Positions 37,270 through 46,074 of a stretch of DNA of 64,000 nt are shown here, piece after piece (positions within the stretch are counted from its first letter, which is position 1; each line of letters starts with the position of its first letter). A model generated the notes under the pieces. It was given only the letters and a program-made list of their open reading frames with translations. It did not search any database and was not told where the DNA came from. Source of the stretch: Saccharophagus degradans 2-40 (GTDB lineage Bacteria; Pseudomonadota; Gammaproteobacteria; Pseudomonadales; Cellvibrionaceae); NCBI RefSeq assembly GCF_000013665.1, contig NC_007912.1, forward strand, positions 372,001-436,000, written 5' to 3'. The translations under genes were made by a program, and so were the position numbers.

Positions 37270-38574
37270 ATGAGCAGTGTTAAATCAATTAGCCACATAG
37301 AAAGCGCACAACCAACCAGCAGCGCGGGCATGGATAGAAAAATTGCCAAGCCCCCACAGCGCAAAAAGCTTGTGCTGGCCGGAGGTGTGTTACTTGGCTG
37401 CGCAGTATTGGTTGCAACATTGCTAAGTGTAAGTGGCGGCAGGTCATTAAATGTGGATAGCCAGCGCATAGCCACTGGTGTAGTTAGCAAAGGTAGCTTT
37501 GAAGATTTTATCCCCCTGCGTGCGCGGGTAACGCCAGCCAAAACGCTTTACTTAGATGCGGTAGAAGGTGGGCGTGTAGAGCGAGTGCTAGTAGAAGATG
37601 GCGCGCAACTACAAGCGGGCGATTTAATTGTGGAGCTTTCAAATGCGAGCTTGCAGCTAAGCGTGTTAAGTAACGAAGCGCAAGTAGCCGAACAGTTAAA
37701 CAATATGCGCTCTATAGAACTTAGTTTAGAGCAAAATAGGTTGCAGCATAAACGCAACCTCGCCGATATAGATTATCAAATAAAAATGCTCACGCGACAG
37801 TTGCAGGCTGAACAAAAATTATTAGAAACGCAATCCCTTAGTCAATCGCAATTTGATAATACACACGATACTTTAAATTGGTACCAAGCTAGAAAGCAGC
37901 TCACCTTAGAAAGCCAAGCCTCCGATGCCAAAATGCAAGAGGCGCAATTAATTTTTTTACAAGAAACAAGTGAGCGTTTGCAAAATAGCTTGGCGTTATC
38001 GCGCCAAAATTTAGACAACATGAATGTACGTGCACCGGTAGCCGGCAAACTTTCTGGGTTTGATGTTGAAGTAGGGCAGAGCATTGGCCGCGGTGAACGC
38101 CTAGGGCAAATAGATACACCCAATGACTTTAAGCTAAGCGCGCTTATAGATCAGTTTTATCTAGGCCGAGTTGATATTGGCCAGCGGGCTAGTTTTGAAG
38201 GCTACGAACTCACAATAAGTAAAATTTACCCACAAGTGCAAAACGGCCAGTTTGAAGTGGATTTTACCTTTGTAGGTGAACAGGCTAGCAATATTCGCAG
38301 GGGCCAAACTATTCAATTAAAACTTGTACTAGGCGACGCCACCGAAGCCCTGCTAATTCCAAATGGTGCCTTCTATCAAGATACCGGCGGCAACTGGATA
38401 TTTGTTATTAGCCCAAATGGCGACCATGCAATAAAACGCAATGTACGTTTAGGCCGGCGCAACAGCCAATTTATAGAAGTGCTTGAAGGTTTAGAGGAAG
38501 GGGAGCGTGTAGTAACAAGCCCTTATAGCAGCTATCAAGATTTACAGAAATTAAACTTATCTAGTAGCGAATAG
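37270..38574 (+). CDS. Periplasmic adaptor (HlyD/MacA-type), module 2
   Basis: A 434-residue membrane-fusion protein with one membrane segment (about 34-55), a lipoyl half-motif (GGRVERVLVEDGAQLQAGDLIVEL), a long coiled hairpin (about 125-245), the second half (NVRAPVAGKLSGFDVEVGQSI) and beta-barrel domains ending in LEGLEEGERVVTSPYSSY. It should dock the ABC pump to an outer-membrane channel. It is the first gene of the sigma54-driven operon, with the ATPase 46 bases later. Confidence 0.9.
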   Translation: MSSVKSISHIESAQPTSSAGMDRKIAKPPQRKKLVLAGGVLLGCAVLVATLLSVSGGRSLNVDSQRIATGVVSKGSFEDFIPLRARVTPAKTLYLDAVEGGRVERVLVEDGAQLQAGDLIVELSNASLQLSVLSNEAQVAEQLNNMRSIELSLEQNRLQHKRNLADIDYQIKMLTRQLQAEQKLLETQSLSQSQFDNTHDTLNWYQARKQLTLESQASDAKMQEAQLIFLQETSERLQNSLALSRQNLDNMNVRAPVAGKLSGFDVEVGQSIGRGERLGQIDTPNDFKLSALIDQFYLGRVDIGQRASFEGYELTISKIYPQVQNGQFEVDFTFVGEQASNIRRGQTIQLKLVLGDATEALLIPNGAFYQDTGGNWIFVISPNGDHAIKRNVRLGRRNSQFIEVLEGLEEGERVVTSPYSSYQDLQKLNLSSSE

Positions 38575-38620
38575 TACCTACTACACACTAACAAACTAAT
38601 AGTAATACTAGGAAAGCAAC

Positions 38621-39301
38621 ATGTTAAAATTACACAATATTTGCCGCACATATCGCACCAACGAAGTAGAAACCTTGGCACTGAATAATGTCAATGTAGA
38701 AATAGCTGCGGGCGATTTCGTGGCTATTATGGGGCCGTCTGGTTGTGGAAAATCAACATTGTTAAACACCATTGGCATGTTAGATTCACCCACCAGTGGC
38801 GATTACATATTTAATGGCGAAAATATTGCGGGCTATAGCGAATCGCAGCTGGCAAATATTAGAAAGCGCAATATAGGCTTTATATTTCAAAACTTTAATT
38901 TAATAGATGAATTAACAGTAGAAGAAAATATAGAGCTGGCACTGCTCTATCACAAAATTCCAGTTGCAGAGCGAAAACAACGTGTAGCCAAAGTAATGGA
39001 TAAAGTAGGTATAGCGCATAGAGCCAAACATATGCCCAGCCAACTTTCCGGTGGTCAGCAGCAGCGGGTTGCCGTTGCGCGCGCGGTTGTGGGCAATCAG
39101 GATGTGATATTAGCAGATGAACCAACCGGTAACTTAGATAGCGCCCACGGGCAAGAAGTAATGGAAATGCTGTTAGCACTTAACAAAGAGGGCACTACCA
39201 TCATTATGGTTACCCACAGCCCAGCCCATGCCGACTATGCAAAGCGTACCATCAATCTATTTGATGGAAAAATAATAACCGAAAATATGCGCGCAGCCTA
39301 A
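38621..39301 (+). CDS. ABC transporter ATP-binding protein, module 2
   Basis: A 226-residue ATPase with Walker A GPSGCGKST, a Q-loop FQNFNLI, signature LSGGQQQRVAVARA, Walker B ILADEPTGNLD and MVTHS in place of the more usual MVTHD. It is a close relative of the module 1 ATPase (8837-9550). AGGAAAG precedes its ATG and the permease gene begins 9 bases after its stop. Confidence 0.94.
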   Translation: MLKLHNICRTYRTNEVETLALNNVNVEIAAGDFVAIMGPSGCGKSTLLNTIGMLDSPTSGDYIFNGENIAGYSESQLANIRKRNIGFIFQNFNLIDELTVEENIELALLYHKIPVAERKQRVAKVMDKVGIAHRAKHMPSQLSGGQQQRVAVARAVVGNQDVILADEPTGNLDSAHGQEVMEMLLALNKEGTTIIMVTHSPAHADYAKRTINLFDGKIITENMRAA

Positions 39302-39310
39302 GGGGGCACT

Positions 39311-41818
39311 ATGTTTACGCACTATTGTATTAGCGCTTGGCGCAATGTGGTAAAAAATACGCTGTTTTCAATTATTAATATATTTGGCTTGGCGGTAGGG
39401 TTAACCAGTTGTATTTTAATTTTACTATTTATAAAAGCAGAAAGCGGCTTCGATAGCTGGGTGCCGAATAGTGAGCGTATTGTACGTTTACATACAGCGT
39501 ATATGTTTCCTGGTCAGGCAGACTTTTTAACGGTTAGATCTGCAGGAAAAATGAAAGACGCCATTACGAATTACGCACCCAATTACGTAGAAGAGGCCAC
39601 CCGTATTGCGCCCATTAATTTTACAGTAAGCCGCGATAAAGATGCATTCTCTGAGCGGATTATGTTTGTAGACGCGAGCTTTTTTGATGTATTTGATTTT
39701 CCATTTGTACACGGCGACAAAGCAAACTCGTTTGCCAAGCCGTTAGATTTGGTGGTTACGGAACGCACAGCCATAAAATATTTTGGTAGCACAGACGTTA
39801 TAGGTAAAACGCTAACAATATGTTGTATTGAAGATAAAACTCACAATTTTGCGATTGCGGGTGTAATTAAAGACTTTCCAAGCAATAGCCACTTTAATCT
39901 AGATTTCATTGTGCGTATTGAGCCGGAAATATTTAAGCTTTACCCAAACATATTGGATACGTTTACAAGTGTGAACGTATACACCTATTTCAAACTAATG
40001 CCGAATACCAAGCTGGAGGATTTTCAGCAACGTATATATCAGTGGGTGGATAACGAAAGCCCATTTTACGAAAAGCTATTAGAACATGCCGCTATAAGCG
40101 AAAGTGCTAAAGCAACGGATAGCGTAAAACATAGGGTAATGCCATTAGAAAACTTACACCTAGATGCAAAACCATACGCTGGCACAATGGGCGATTTGTC
40201 ACCTATGGGCGACCGCGTAATGATCAATACCTTTGCGGTTGTAGCGCTACTTATTATAGTTATTGCGAGTATCAACTTTATTAACCTAACCACAGCTAAA
40301 TCTAGTCAGCGAGCTAAAGAAGTGGCAATGCGTAAAGTGTTAGGCGCTAGCCGCTCACAGGTAGCGCTGCAGTTTCTAAGCGAGGCAGTTGTACTGGTAT
40401 ATATTGCTTTATTTTTCGCCCTTGCAGCGGTGGAGGTGCTATTACCTATTTATAGCAATGCGATAGGCATAGAAATACAATTTTCATTGTTGGCCAACCC
40501 TGCAATGTTATTTGGCTTTTTACTGTTAACATTTGTAATAGCGTTGGGTGCAGGTATCTACCCTGCAATGTATCTATCGCGCTACATGCCGGGTGATATT
40601 TTGCAGTCGAGTAAGGGCGCAGAGTCTGCTTCTTCTGCGAATGTTAGGTTTGCTCTGGTTATTTTTCAGTTCGCCATATCAATATTCCTATTGGTTTGCA
40701 CTGGCTTTATTTATGCGCAAACTATGTACGCAAATGCTATAGACGTAGGCTACACCCATCAAAATAAATTGGTATTAGATGTTGGTTCTGCTGGTGATAA
40801 TAAAAGTAGATTACAACAAGAAATGCTCGCGCTTAACGCAGTAACGAGTGTTGTGTTTTCCTCAGAAGTGCCCTCACAGGATAACGAAAATAACACATCG
40901 TTTACTTTAATTGATGATGGCTTGGCCAAAGTTGCTAGCCAAACACAACTGCTTAATCATCACTCAATGGGGTATGGCTTTTTTGAAGCGTACAATATAA
41001 AACCCTTAGCAGGACGTTTATTCAGCGAAGCCTACGGCTCCGATGCCATGTCGTATAACAGTGAAGAGGGCACTAACGGCGGTAGTGCTATTTTAAATGA
41101 AAGCGCAGTAAAGAAATTTGGCTTTGAGAGTAGTGAACAGGCTATTGGTAGCACGCTATTTGTAGATGCATGGGGTGGGCATAACCTCACTATAATAGGC
41201 GTAATACCAGATGTATATTTCAGGTCTGTTAAATTTAGTATTCGGCCATCTGTTTACATGCTAAACCCAAAGCGATTAAGTTGGGCAACAGTTAGCTACA
41301 CCACAAAAAATGTACCGCAATTGATAACTGCAATAGAAAAAGTGTGGGCCAGCACGGTGCCGATGCAGCCAGTGCATATTATATTCTTAAACGAAATGAT
41401 GGCGGCGCAATATAAAAGCGAACAAATACAGGCAAAATTATTTAGTGCGTTTTCGTTTTTAGCCATACTTATTGCTTGCTTGGGGTTGTATGGTTTAGCC
41501 GCCTTTACCGCCGAGCGGCGAGCAAAAGAAATAAGCATTCGCAAAGTAATGGGTGCAGGTGTTAGAGATATTGTTATCTTACTGGTATGGCAATTTTCTA
41601 GGCCAGTACTGCTAGCAAATCTAATAGCTTGGCCCATAGCAATATACGCTATGGCAAATTGGTTACAGGGCTTCACCTACCGTTTAGAGCTGTATTGGGT
41701 GTTACCAATATGCGTAGTAGCAGGAATACTCTCGCTACTGGTTGCTTGGTTAACGGTAGGTGGCAATGCGGCAAAGGTAGCCAATGCAAACCCAATAAAA
41801 GCATTGCGCTGTGAATAG
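39311..41818 (+). CDS. ABC transporter permease, FtsX/MacB type, module 2
   Basis: An 835-residue permease with the N-terminal MacB-type core (ISAWRNVVKNTLFSIINIFGLAVGL), a large periplasmic domain (about 50-280), an FtsX block (about 285-440), a second periplasmic domain (about 460-670) and a final FtsX block (about 690-830, with RRAKEISIRKVMGAG). Two RxxEvamRKvLGA-type signatures show the internal duplication. It diverges clearly from the module 1 permease in the periplasmic parts, so the two pumps probably handle different substrates. Confidence 0.9.
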   Translation: MFTHYCISAWRNVVKNTLFSIINIFGLAVGLTSCILILLFIKAESGFDSWVPNSERIVRLHTAYMFPGQADFLTVRSAGKMKDAITNYAPNYVEEATRIAPINFTVSRDKDAFSERIMFVDASFFDVFDFPFVHGDKANSFAKPLDLVVTERTAIKYFGSTDVIGKTLTICCIEDKTHNFAIAGVIKDFPSNSHFNLDFIVRIEPEIFKLYPNILDTFTSVNVYTYFKLMPNTKLEDFQQRIYQWVDNESPFYEKLLEHAAISESAKATDSVKHRVMPLENLHLDAKPYAGTMGDLSPMGDRVMINTFAVVALLIIVIASINFINLTTAKSSQRAKEVAMRKVLGASRSQVALQFLSEAVVLVYIALFFALAAVEVLLPIYSNAIGIEIQFSLLANPAMLFGFLLLTFVIALGAGIYPAMYLSRYMPGDILQSSKGAESASSANVRFALVIFQFAISIFLLVCTGFIYAQTMYANAIDVGYTHQNKLVLDVGSAGDNKSRLQQEMLALNAVTSVVFSSEVPSQDNENNTSFTLIDDGLAKVASQTQLLNHHSMGYGFFEAYNIKPLAGRLFSEAYGSDAMSYNSEEGTNGGSAILNESAVKKFGFESSEQAIGSTLFVDAWGGHNLTIIGVIPDVYFRSVKFSIRPSVYMLNPKRLSWATVSYTTKNVPQLITAIEKVWASTVPMQPVHIIFLNEMMAAQYKSEQIQAKLFSAFSFLAILIACLGLYGLAAFTAERRAKEISIRKVMGAGVRDIVILLVWQFSRPVLLANLIAWPIAIYAMANWLQGFTYRLELYWVLPICVVAGILSLLVAWLTVGGNAAKVANANPIKALRCE

Positions 41819-41847
41819 TAGGTAACTCTTTCGTAATATGTTTTATT

Positions 41848-41878
41848 GCCAGCCTGTATGTATATAGGCTGGCTTTTT
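41848..41878 (+). terminator. Terminator of ABC module 2
   Basis: Arms gccagcct (41848-41855) and aggctggc (41866-41873) with a ten-base loop, followed by five T. It lies 30 bases after the permease stop codon. Confidence 0.8.
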
Positions 41879-41903
41879 ATTACTAAATAAAACTAAAAAA
41901 GGG

Positions 41904-41932
41904 TTGCACCCATAAAAAACCTTGGTTATAGT
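41904..41932 (+). promoter_or_regulatory. Sigma70-type promoter before the small ORF and rtcB2
   Basis: TTGCAC (41904-41909) and TATAGT (41927-41932) are separated by 17 bases. The predicted start is near 41939, about 40 bases before the small ORF at 41982. Confidence 0.5.
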
Positions 41933-41981
41933 TCGCGCAATTATTAATCACCCATCAAATTTTACGTAAAGGAGGCGCAAT

Positions 41982-42065
41982 ATGATTTATTTAAATTCAA
42001 ACATTCAGTTGGGCCTAAATGTGCGTAAGGTTGTTCGTAAGTTCAATTCAACCGCTTTTAAATAA
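41982..42065 (+). CDS. 27-codon small ORF with ideal ribosome binding site, in the rtcB2 leader
   Basis: Encodes a basic peptide starting MIYLNSNIQLGLNVRKVV and ending RKFNSTAFK. AAAGGAGG sits eight bases before its ATG, one of the best ribosome binding sites in the window, and a sigma70-like promoter lies just upstream. It begins about 290 bases before rtcB2 with no obvious terminator between. It could be a small protein, or a leader peptide whose translation reports ribosome state to the repair operon (inference). The peptide matches nothing I know. Confidence 0.5.
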   Translation: MIYLNSNIQLGLNVRKVVRKFNSTAFK

Positions 42066-42272
42066 GCGCGTTATCTTGCCTATTTAACCGAGCTTCTTCA
42101 GTTCGCACGGCAGCCCAATTTAAAACTTAAATTTTATTCATCGTAACTGCTTATTTTGGCAGTACGTAATGCTATTCGTTAATTCTATTTTCTCGTGCAT
42201 TTTTAACCAAAACAATGCGCGCTGGCGAAGCTTTGCCTAAAGAAAATGAATTAGCCAAAAAGAGAATTAAAA

Positions 42273-43505
42273 ATGGGCACAGTAATAAACGAAGTGCCGC
42301 TGCACGGCGAATGTAGTGACGAAAGTGGCAGCGTATGTAAGGTTCGTTACATTTCATCTAGTAAAAACTGGATGGAAAGCGAAGCACTTCAACAATTAAC
42401 CAAAACCAGCCAACTGCAAGGCATGCGCTTTGCTGTAGGTATGCCAGATTTACACCCGGGCAGAGGTAACCCAATAGGTGCGGCGTTTGTAACCCAAGGC
42501 TGCATATATCCACACTTGGTGGGTAGCGATATTGGTTGCGGTATGGGTTTATGGCAATTAGATGTAAAACCCAAGCAAATAAAAATAGATGCTTGGGAGA
42601 AACGCTTAATAGGCTTAGACGACCCCTACCAAGGCGAAATCAGTGATGCTATAGCCAACATAAACTTAAATGCATTAAGCGTAGATGCAGGGTTGCATAA
42701 CTTGGGCACAATTGGTGGCGGCAACCACTTTGCAGAGTTTCAAAAAGTAGAGCGTGTGTTTTGCCAAGATAGTTTTAATGCATTGGCGTTAAAAAGCCAA
42801 TCGGCATTTTTACTTGTGCATTCCGGTTCGCGCGGCGTAGGGCAAAGCATTCTTAATAAATATGTGGCAGAAAGTGGCGTAAGCAAAGTAGATGTTGGTA
42901 CCCAACAATTTACTAGCTACTTGGCGGCACATAACGCAGCGCTTAGTTGGGCAGAAGCAAACCGACAGTTAATTGCAAAACGATTTATGGATTGCATTAA
43001 AACTACCGGCAAACAGGTATTAGATGTTAACCACAATACCGTTACGCCATTAACGGCTCCGCAAGCCTTGCAGCTGGCACAACTTCTAGGCAACAAAGCC
43101 TGCGCCGCCGAGTATTGGATTCATAGAAAAGGCGCAAGCCCAACGCATTTAGGGCCAGTAGTTATTCCCGGCTCTAGGGGCAGCCTAAGTTATTTGGTGC
43201 AACCGCTACAGCAAAATAGCCAGCACCTTGTTAATGCAGGCTTTTCTCTAGCGCACGGTGCGGGCCGCAAATGGAAGCGAAGTGACGTAAGGGGGCGTTT
43301 AGAAAATAAATACAAAGTGGCAGATTTAGAAAACACGCCCCTAGGTAGCCGCATTGTGTGTAAGCAGCGCGATTTACTGTATGAAGAGGCACCGCAAGCC
43401 TACAAAAATATTCACGTAGTAATAGACGACCTAGTGCAAGCGGGTGTAGTTAAAATAATTGCCACCTTAAAGCCCCTGCTTACCTATAAAACAAGGCGGA
43501 AATAA
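42273..43505 (+). CDS. rtcB2: RtcB2-type RNA ligase (RNA repair)
   Basis: A 410-residue RNA-splicing ligase of the RtcB family. Metal-binding residues are in VGSDIGCGMG (Asp86, Cys89), GGGNHFAEFQ, HSGSRGVG and DVNHNT; the likely guanylated histidine is His328 in LAHGAGRKWKR. RtcB joins RNA 2',3'-cyclic phosphate to 5'-OH ends with GTP and manganese. It is followed after two bases by a prfH gene. That arrangement marks the RtcB2 branch, shown to repair 16S rRNA cut in the decoding centre. The symbol rests on this pairing. Confidence 0.9.
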   Translation: MGTVINEVPLHGECSDESGSVCKVRYISSSKNWMESEALQQLTKTSQLQGMRFAVGMPDLHPGRGNPIGAAFVTQGCIYPHLVGSDIGCGMGLWQLDVKPKQIKIDAWEKRLIGLDDPYQGEISDAIANINLNALSVDAGLHNLGTIGGGNHFAEFQKVERVFCQDSFNALALKSQSAFLLVHSGSRGVGQSILNKYVAESGVSKVDVGTQQFTSYLAAHNAALSWAEANRQLIAKRFMDCIKTTGKQVLDVNHNTVTPLTAPQALQLAQLLGNKACAAEYWIHRKGASPTHLGPVVIPGSRGSLSYLVQPLQQNSQHLVNAGFSLAHGAGRKWKRSDVRGRLENKYKVADLENTPLGSRIVCKQRDLLYEEAPQAYKNIHVVIDDLVQAGVVKIIATLKPLLTYKTRRK

Positions 43506-43507
43506 AC

Positions 43508-44254
43508 ATGGAAGTGAACCCAATAGAAGTAAAGTCGAAAGCAACAAGATCGGAAACAACTAAAGGCTACCCACAAGCAAATTCAGTTGAATGGCTGCAG
43601 CTAACCGCAGGCCAAGGGCCAAAGGAGTGTGGCTGGGTAGTGGCGCAATTGTTAAAAGTAATGCTCGTACAGGCGCAAGCCCGTGGCATAGATGTAGAAG
43701 TAGTCGAATCGCTCGCCTTCGACAAAATGTTACGCAACCAACACATAGTCATGCCAGATGCATATCTATCGGTATTACTGCGTATAGAGGGCGAGCAAGC
43801 GCAGCTGTTTGCCAACGAGTGGTGCGGTACGCATAAGTGGCAGGGCGAAAGTATTTATCGGCCTAAACACAAACGCATTAACTGGTTTGTTGGCGTAGAG
43901 CGCATAACACCGGTTAAACCCGTTGAGACCAGTATTAATTACCAGCAATTACAGCGGCAATTGGTGTTCGAATCTATGAAGTCATCTGGCGCGGGTGGGC
44001 AGCATGTTAATACCACTAATAGTGCGGTAAGAGCTACCCACACACCCAGTGGTATTACCGTAAGGGTAGATACCGATAGATCGCAGCATCGCAATAAACG
44101 CCTAGCGTTAGAGCGGATAGCCATGCTTCTACTGAGCGCAGAAAAAGAAGGAGCAAACAAACAAGTGAACGAGCGCTGGTTACAACATTATCAAGTTAAA
44201 CGGGGCAGCCCAGTTAAAACATTTATTGGGCAAGAATTTAAAGAAATTAATTAG
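43508..44254 (+). CDS. prfH: Peptide chain release factor-like protein PrfH
   Basis: A 248-residue release factor homologue. It has the GGQ peptidyl-hydrolysis motif (Gly163-Gly164-Gln165 in SSGAGGQHVNTTNSAVRATH) but lacks the stop-codon recognition domain of RF1/RF2. PrfH is known to act with RtcB2: it releases the nascent chain from ribosomes with a damaged decoding centre so the 16S rRNA can be religated. The two-base gap to rtcB2 indicates one operon. Confidence 0.92.
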   Translation: MEVNPIEVKSKATRSETTKGYPQANSVEWLQLTAGQGPKECGWVVAQLLKVMLVQAQARGIDVEVVESLAFDKMLRNQHIVMPDAYLSVLLRIEGEQAQLFANEWCGTHKWQGESIYRPKHKRINWFVGVERITPVKPVETSINYQQLQRQLVFESMKSSGAGGQHVNTTNSAVRATHTPSGITVRVDTDRSQHRNKRLALERIAMLLLSAEKEGANKQVNERWLQHYQVKRGSPVKTFIGQEFKEIN

Positions 44255-44264
44255 AGGGTTACCT

Positions 44265-44420
44265 ATGAGTTATCTATTTACACCCATTTTAAATGGGCAA
44301 GCTAAACAACACATACAAAAATTAATTAAGCGTAGGTACAGCACATATTACCCGCGCGTATGGATTACAACTTATGAAACTAGAACTGGTAAACGAGATT
44401 ATAGAATGCTTGGGCGGTGA
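44265..44420 (+). CDS. 51-codon basic hypothetical protein after prfH
   Basis: Begins ten bases after prfH with GAGGG before its ATG and encodes a very basic peptide (MSYLFTPILNGQAKQHIQKL, then IKRRYSTYYPRVWITTYETR). Spacing suggests it belongs to the rtcB2-prfH operon. A second frame, 44374-44616, overlaps its end and runs into Pro-rich repeat sequence; it has no ribosome binding site and I did not call it. No family is recognised for either. Confidence 0.4.
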   Translation: MSYLFTPILNGQAKQHIQKLIKRRYSTYYPRVWITTYETRTGKRDYRMLGR

Positions 44421-44550
44421 ACGTAGGCTATTTTGTTTTTACCCCGGTTGCCATTGGGTAAATACCTTAGTAAACGCAATGCAGCAACGTGCGCTTTATA
44501 CCGTTAAGTGTGGCGAGCTAAATACACTTTGTGGTACGAATGTAAGAGAT

Positions 44551-44600
44551 CATCCCAAACCCCAGACACCCATCCCAAACCCCAGACAAACCCCAGACAC
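44551..44600. repeat. Short CCCCAGACA repeats upstream of the transposase
   Basis: The nonamer ccccagaca occurs at 44560, 44580 and 44591, with catcccaaac repeated at a 20-base period (44551, 44571). It recurs inside the second copy of the 78-bp duplication. Such motifs next to RAYT genes are candidates for the repeats these transposases recognise. Confidence 0.6.
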
Positions 44601-44738
44601 CCACTCCAACCATTGACACCCCATCAATACAACGCTATAAATAACTGTATATTCAGACAGCAGACAAACCCCAGACACCCACTCCAACCATTGACACCCC
44701 ATCAATACAACGCTATAAATAACTGTATATTCAGACAG
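44583..44738. repeat. Perfect 78-bp tandem duplication
   Basis: Copies 44583-44660 and 44661-44738 are identical, each starting cagacaaaccccagacaccc and ending gtatattcagacag. The unit is 26 codons long, so a frame stays open through both copies, but the true transposase start is just after them. Perfect identity implies a recent event. Confidence 0.9.
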
Positions 44739-44747
44739 GGGGTCGAT

Positions 44748-45725
44748 ATGCCCAAACCAAGGAAAATGCAGGTTTCTTTAGATGCCACACCATATTATCA
44801 CTGTACTTCACGCTGTGTACGCAGGGCCTTTTTATGTGGCTTTGATACGGTAACCAACAAAGATTACGAACATCGTCGCCAATGGGTTGAAGATCGCATT
44901 CATTTATTAGCCGAGGTATTTTGTGTTGATGTATGCGCCTATGCGGTGATGTCTAATCATTTACATCTCGTGCTGCATATCAATCAGCACAAAGCCTCAA
45001 CGTTATCAGACTTGGAGGTGTGCCAGCGCTGGCACCGACTGTATAAGGGTACTTTGCTCACCCAACAGTTTGAGCAGGGCAAAGCACTTACCCAAGCCGA
45101 GCTTGAGGCTGTAAAAGCTAGAATAGAAGTATGGCGCGCGCAGCTGCACGATATTAGCTGGTTTATGCGGGCACTTAACGAGCCGATTGCGCGCATGGCC
45201 AACGCAGAAGATAACTGCACGGGGAGCTTTTGGGAATCGCGCTTTACTTCGCAGGCGCTATTGGATGAAAAAGCACTAGCAGCATGTATGGCTTACGTAG
45301 ACTTAAACCCAGTGCGCGCCAAAATGGCCGCTACGCCAGAGGATTCGGAGCATACTTCTATCAAGCTACGTGTAGCGCAGGTAAAAAATAAAAAACAACA
45401 ACCTACCACCCTATACCCATTTGTAGGCAACCCACGCCAACCTATGCCCGAAGGCTTACCATTTAAACTGGCCGATTATTTAGAGCTAGTTGATTGGACT
45501 GGTCGAGTAATTCGCGCAAATAAACGCGGCGCCATTAATGCAGATTTACCCTCTATCTTAAGCCGAATAGAGTTACCCATCACAGAATGGTTAACTCTTG
45601 CGACCCAATTTGAGCAGAGTGTTTCCACGTTTGCTGGTTCCGAGCGTGCCATCCGGTTAGCAGCTGAGGTACTAGGGTATAAAAAAACTCCCGGCGTAGG
45701 GTTAGCTAGACGGTTATTTGCTTAG
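44748..45725 (+). CDS. REP-associated tyrosine transposase (RAYT, Y1/IS200-like)
   Basis: A 325-residue Y1 (HUH) transposase-like protein. The metal-binding HUH motif is SNHLHLVL (His71, His73) and the likely nucleophile Tyr183 is in CMAYVDLNPVRA. The N-terminus MPKPRKMQVSLDATPYYHCT is typical of the large COG1943 group. The frame is open back to 44508 through the tandem repeat, but homologues start at the ATG at 44748, which has GGGGG upstream. RAYTs are usually single-copy genes that act on dispersed palindromic repeats and do not move themselves. Confidence 0.88.
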   Translation: MPKPRKMQVSLDATPYYHCTSRCVRRAFLCGFDTVTNKDYEHRRQWVEDRIHLLAEVFCVDVCAYAVMSNHLHLVLHINQHKASTLSDLEVCQRWHRLYKGTLLTQQFEQGKALTQAELEAVKARIEVWRAQLHDISWFMRALNEPIARMANAEDNCTGSFWESRFTSQALLDEKALAACMAYVDLNPVRAKMAATPEDSEHTSIKLRVAQVKNKKQQPTTLYPFVGNPRQPMPEGLPFKLADYLELVDWTGRVIRANKRGAINADLPSILSRIELPITEWLTLATQFEQSVSTFAGSERAIRLAAEVLGYKKTPGVGLARRLFA

Positions 45726-46074
45726 CTCTTTTATTTAATTCCTTAATACTTTCGCCTTCAGTGGTTTGGCTCGCCTTGAATTTGGGTTTTTGGCGGGTGT
45801 GTCGTCTTAACTTGTTATTTATTTCATCTTATCATGCAGGTTTAAATTAACACTTGGCCAGAACTGTGGATTCGGACCGATTTAATAAGCCTTTTCAAAA
45901 CATGGCTGTCATGAATATCTCCGTCATGAATATCTCCTACGGTTACATCGTAATTGGTAGTGGGTTATAGAATCTCTATGCTTGGGTCTGAATGGCATAA
46001 CATAAGAGAACCCTACCTAATTAATCCGCCATGAAATTAGATAGGGCCAAAATATTTACTTCTATCGGATTTAA
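45726..46074. other. Intergenic stretch with a 15-bp tandem duplication and a hairpin
   Basis: Contains gtcatgaatatctcc twice in direct tandem (45908-45922, 45923-45937). A hairpin (ccctacctaatt / aattagataggg, about 46010-46045, one mismatch) probably ends the minus-strand immunity gene. No ORF of interest. Confidence 0.5.

Noticed and set aside
41819..41981. Sigma54 promoter before rtcB2, as for E. coli rtcBA
   Set aside because: No GG-N10-GC match in the leader; a sigma70-like promoter fits better and no RtcR gene is nearby.
44374..44616. 80-codon plus-strand frame after prfH
   Set aside because: No ribosome binding site, overlaps the better supported 51-codon ORF, and its second half reads through Pro-rich repeat DNA.
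44551..44738. Possible CRISPR array
   Set aside because: The repeat is a simple tandem duplication without unique spacers of even size, and there are no cas genes.
44508..44747. N-terminal extension of the transposase through the 78-bp repeats
   Set aside because: The frame is open only because the repeat unit is a multiple of three; family homology starts at the ATG at 44748.
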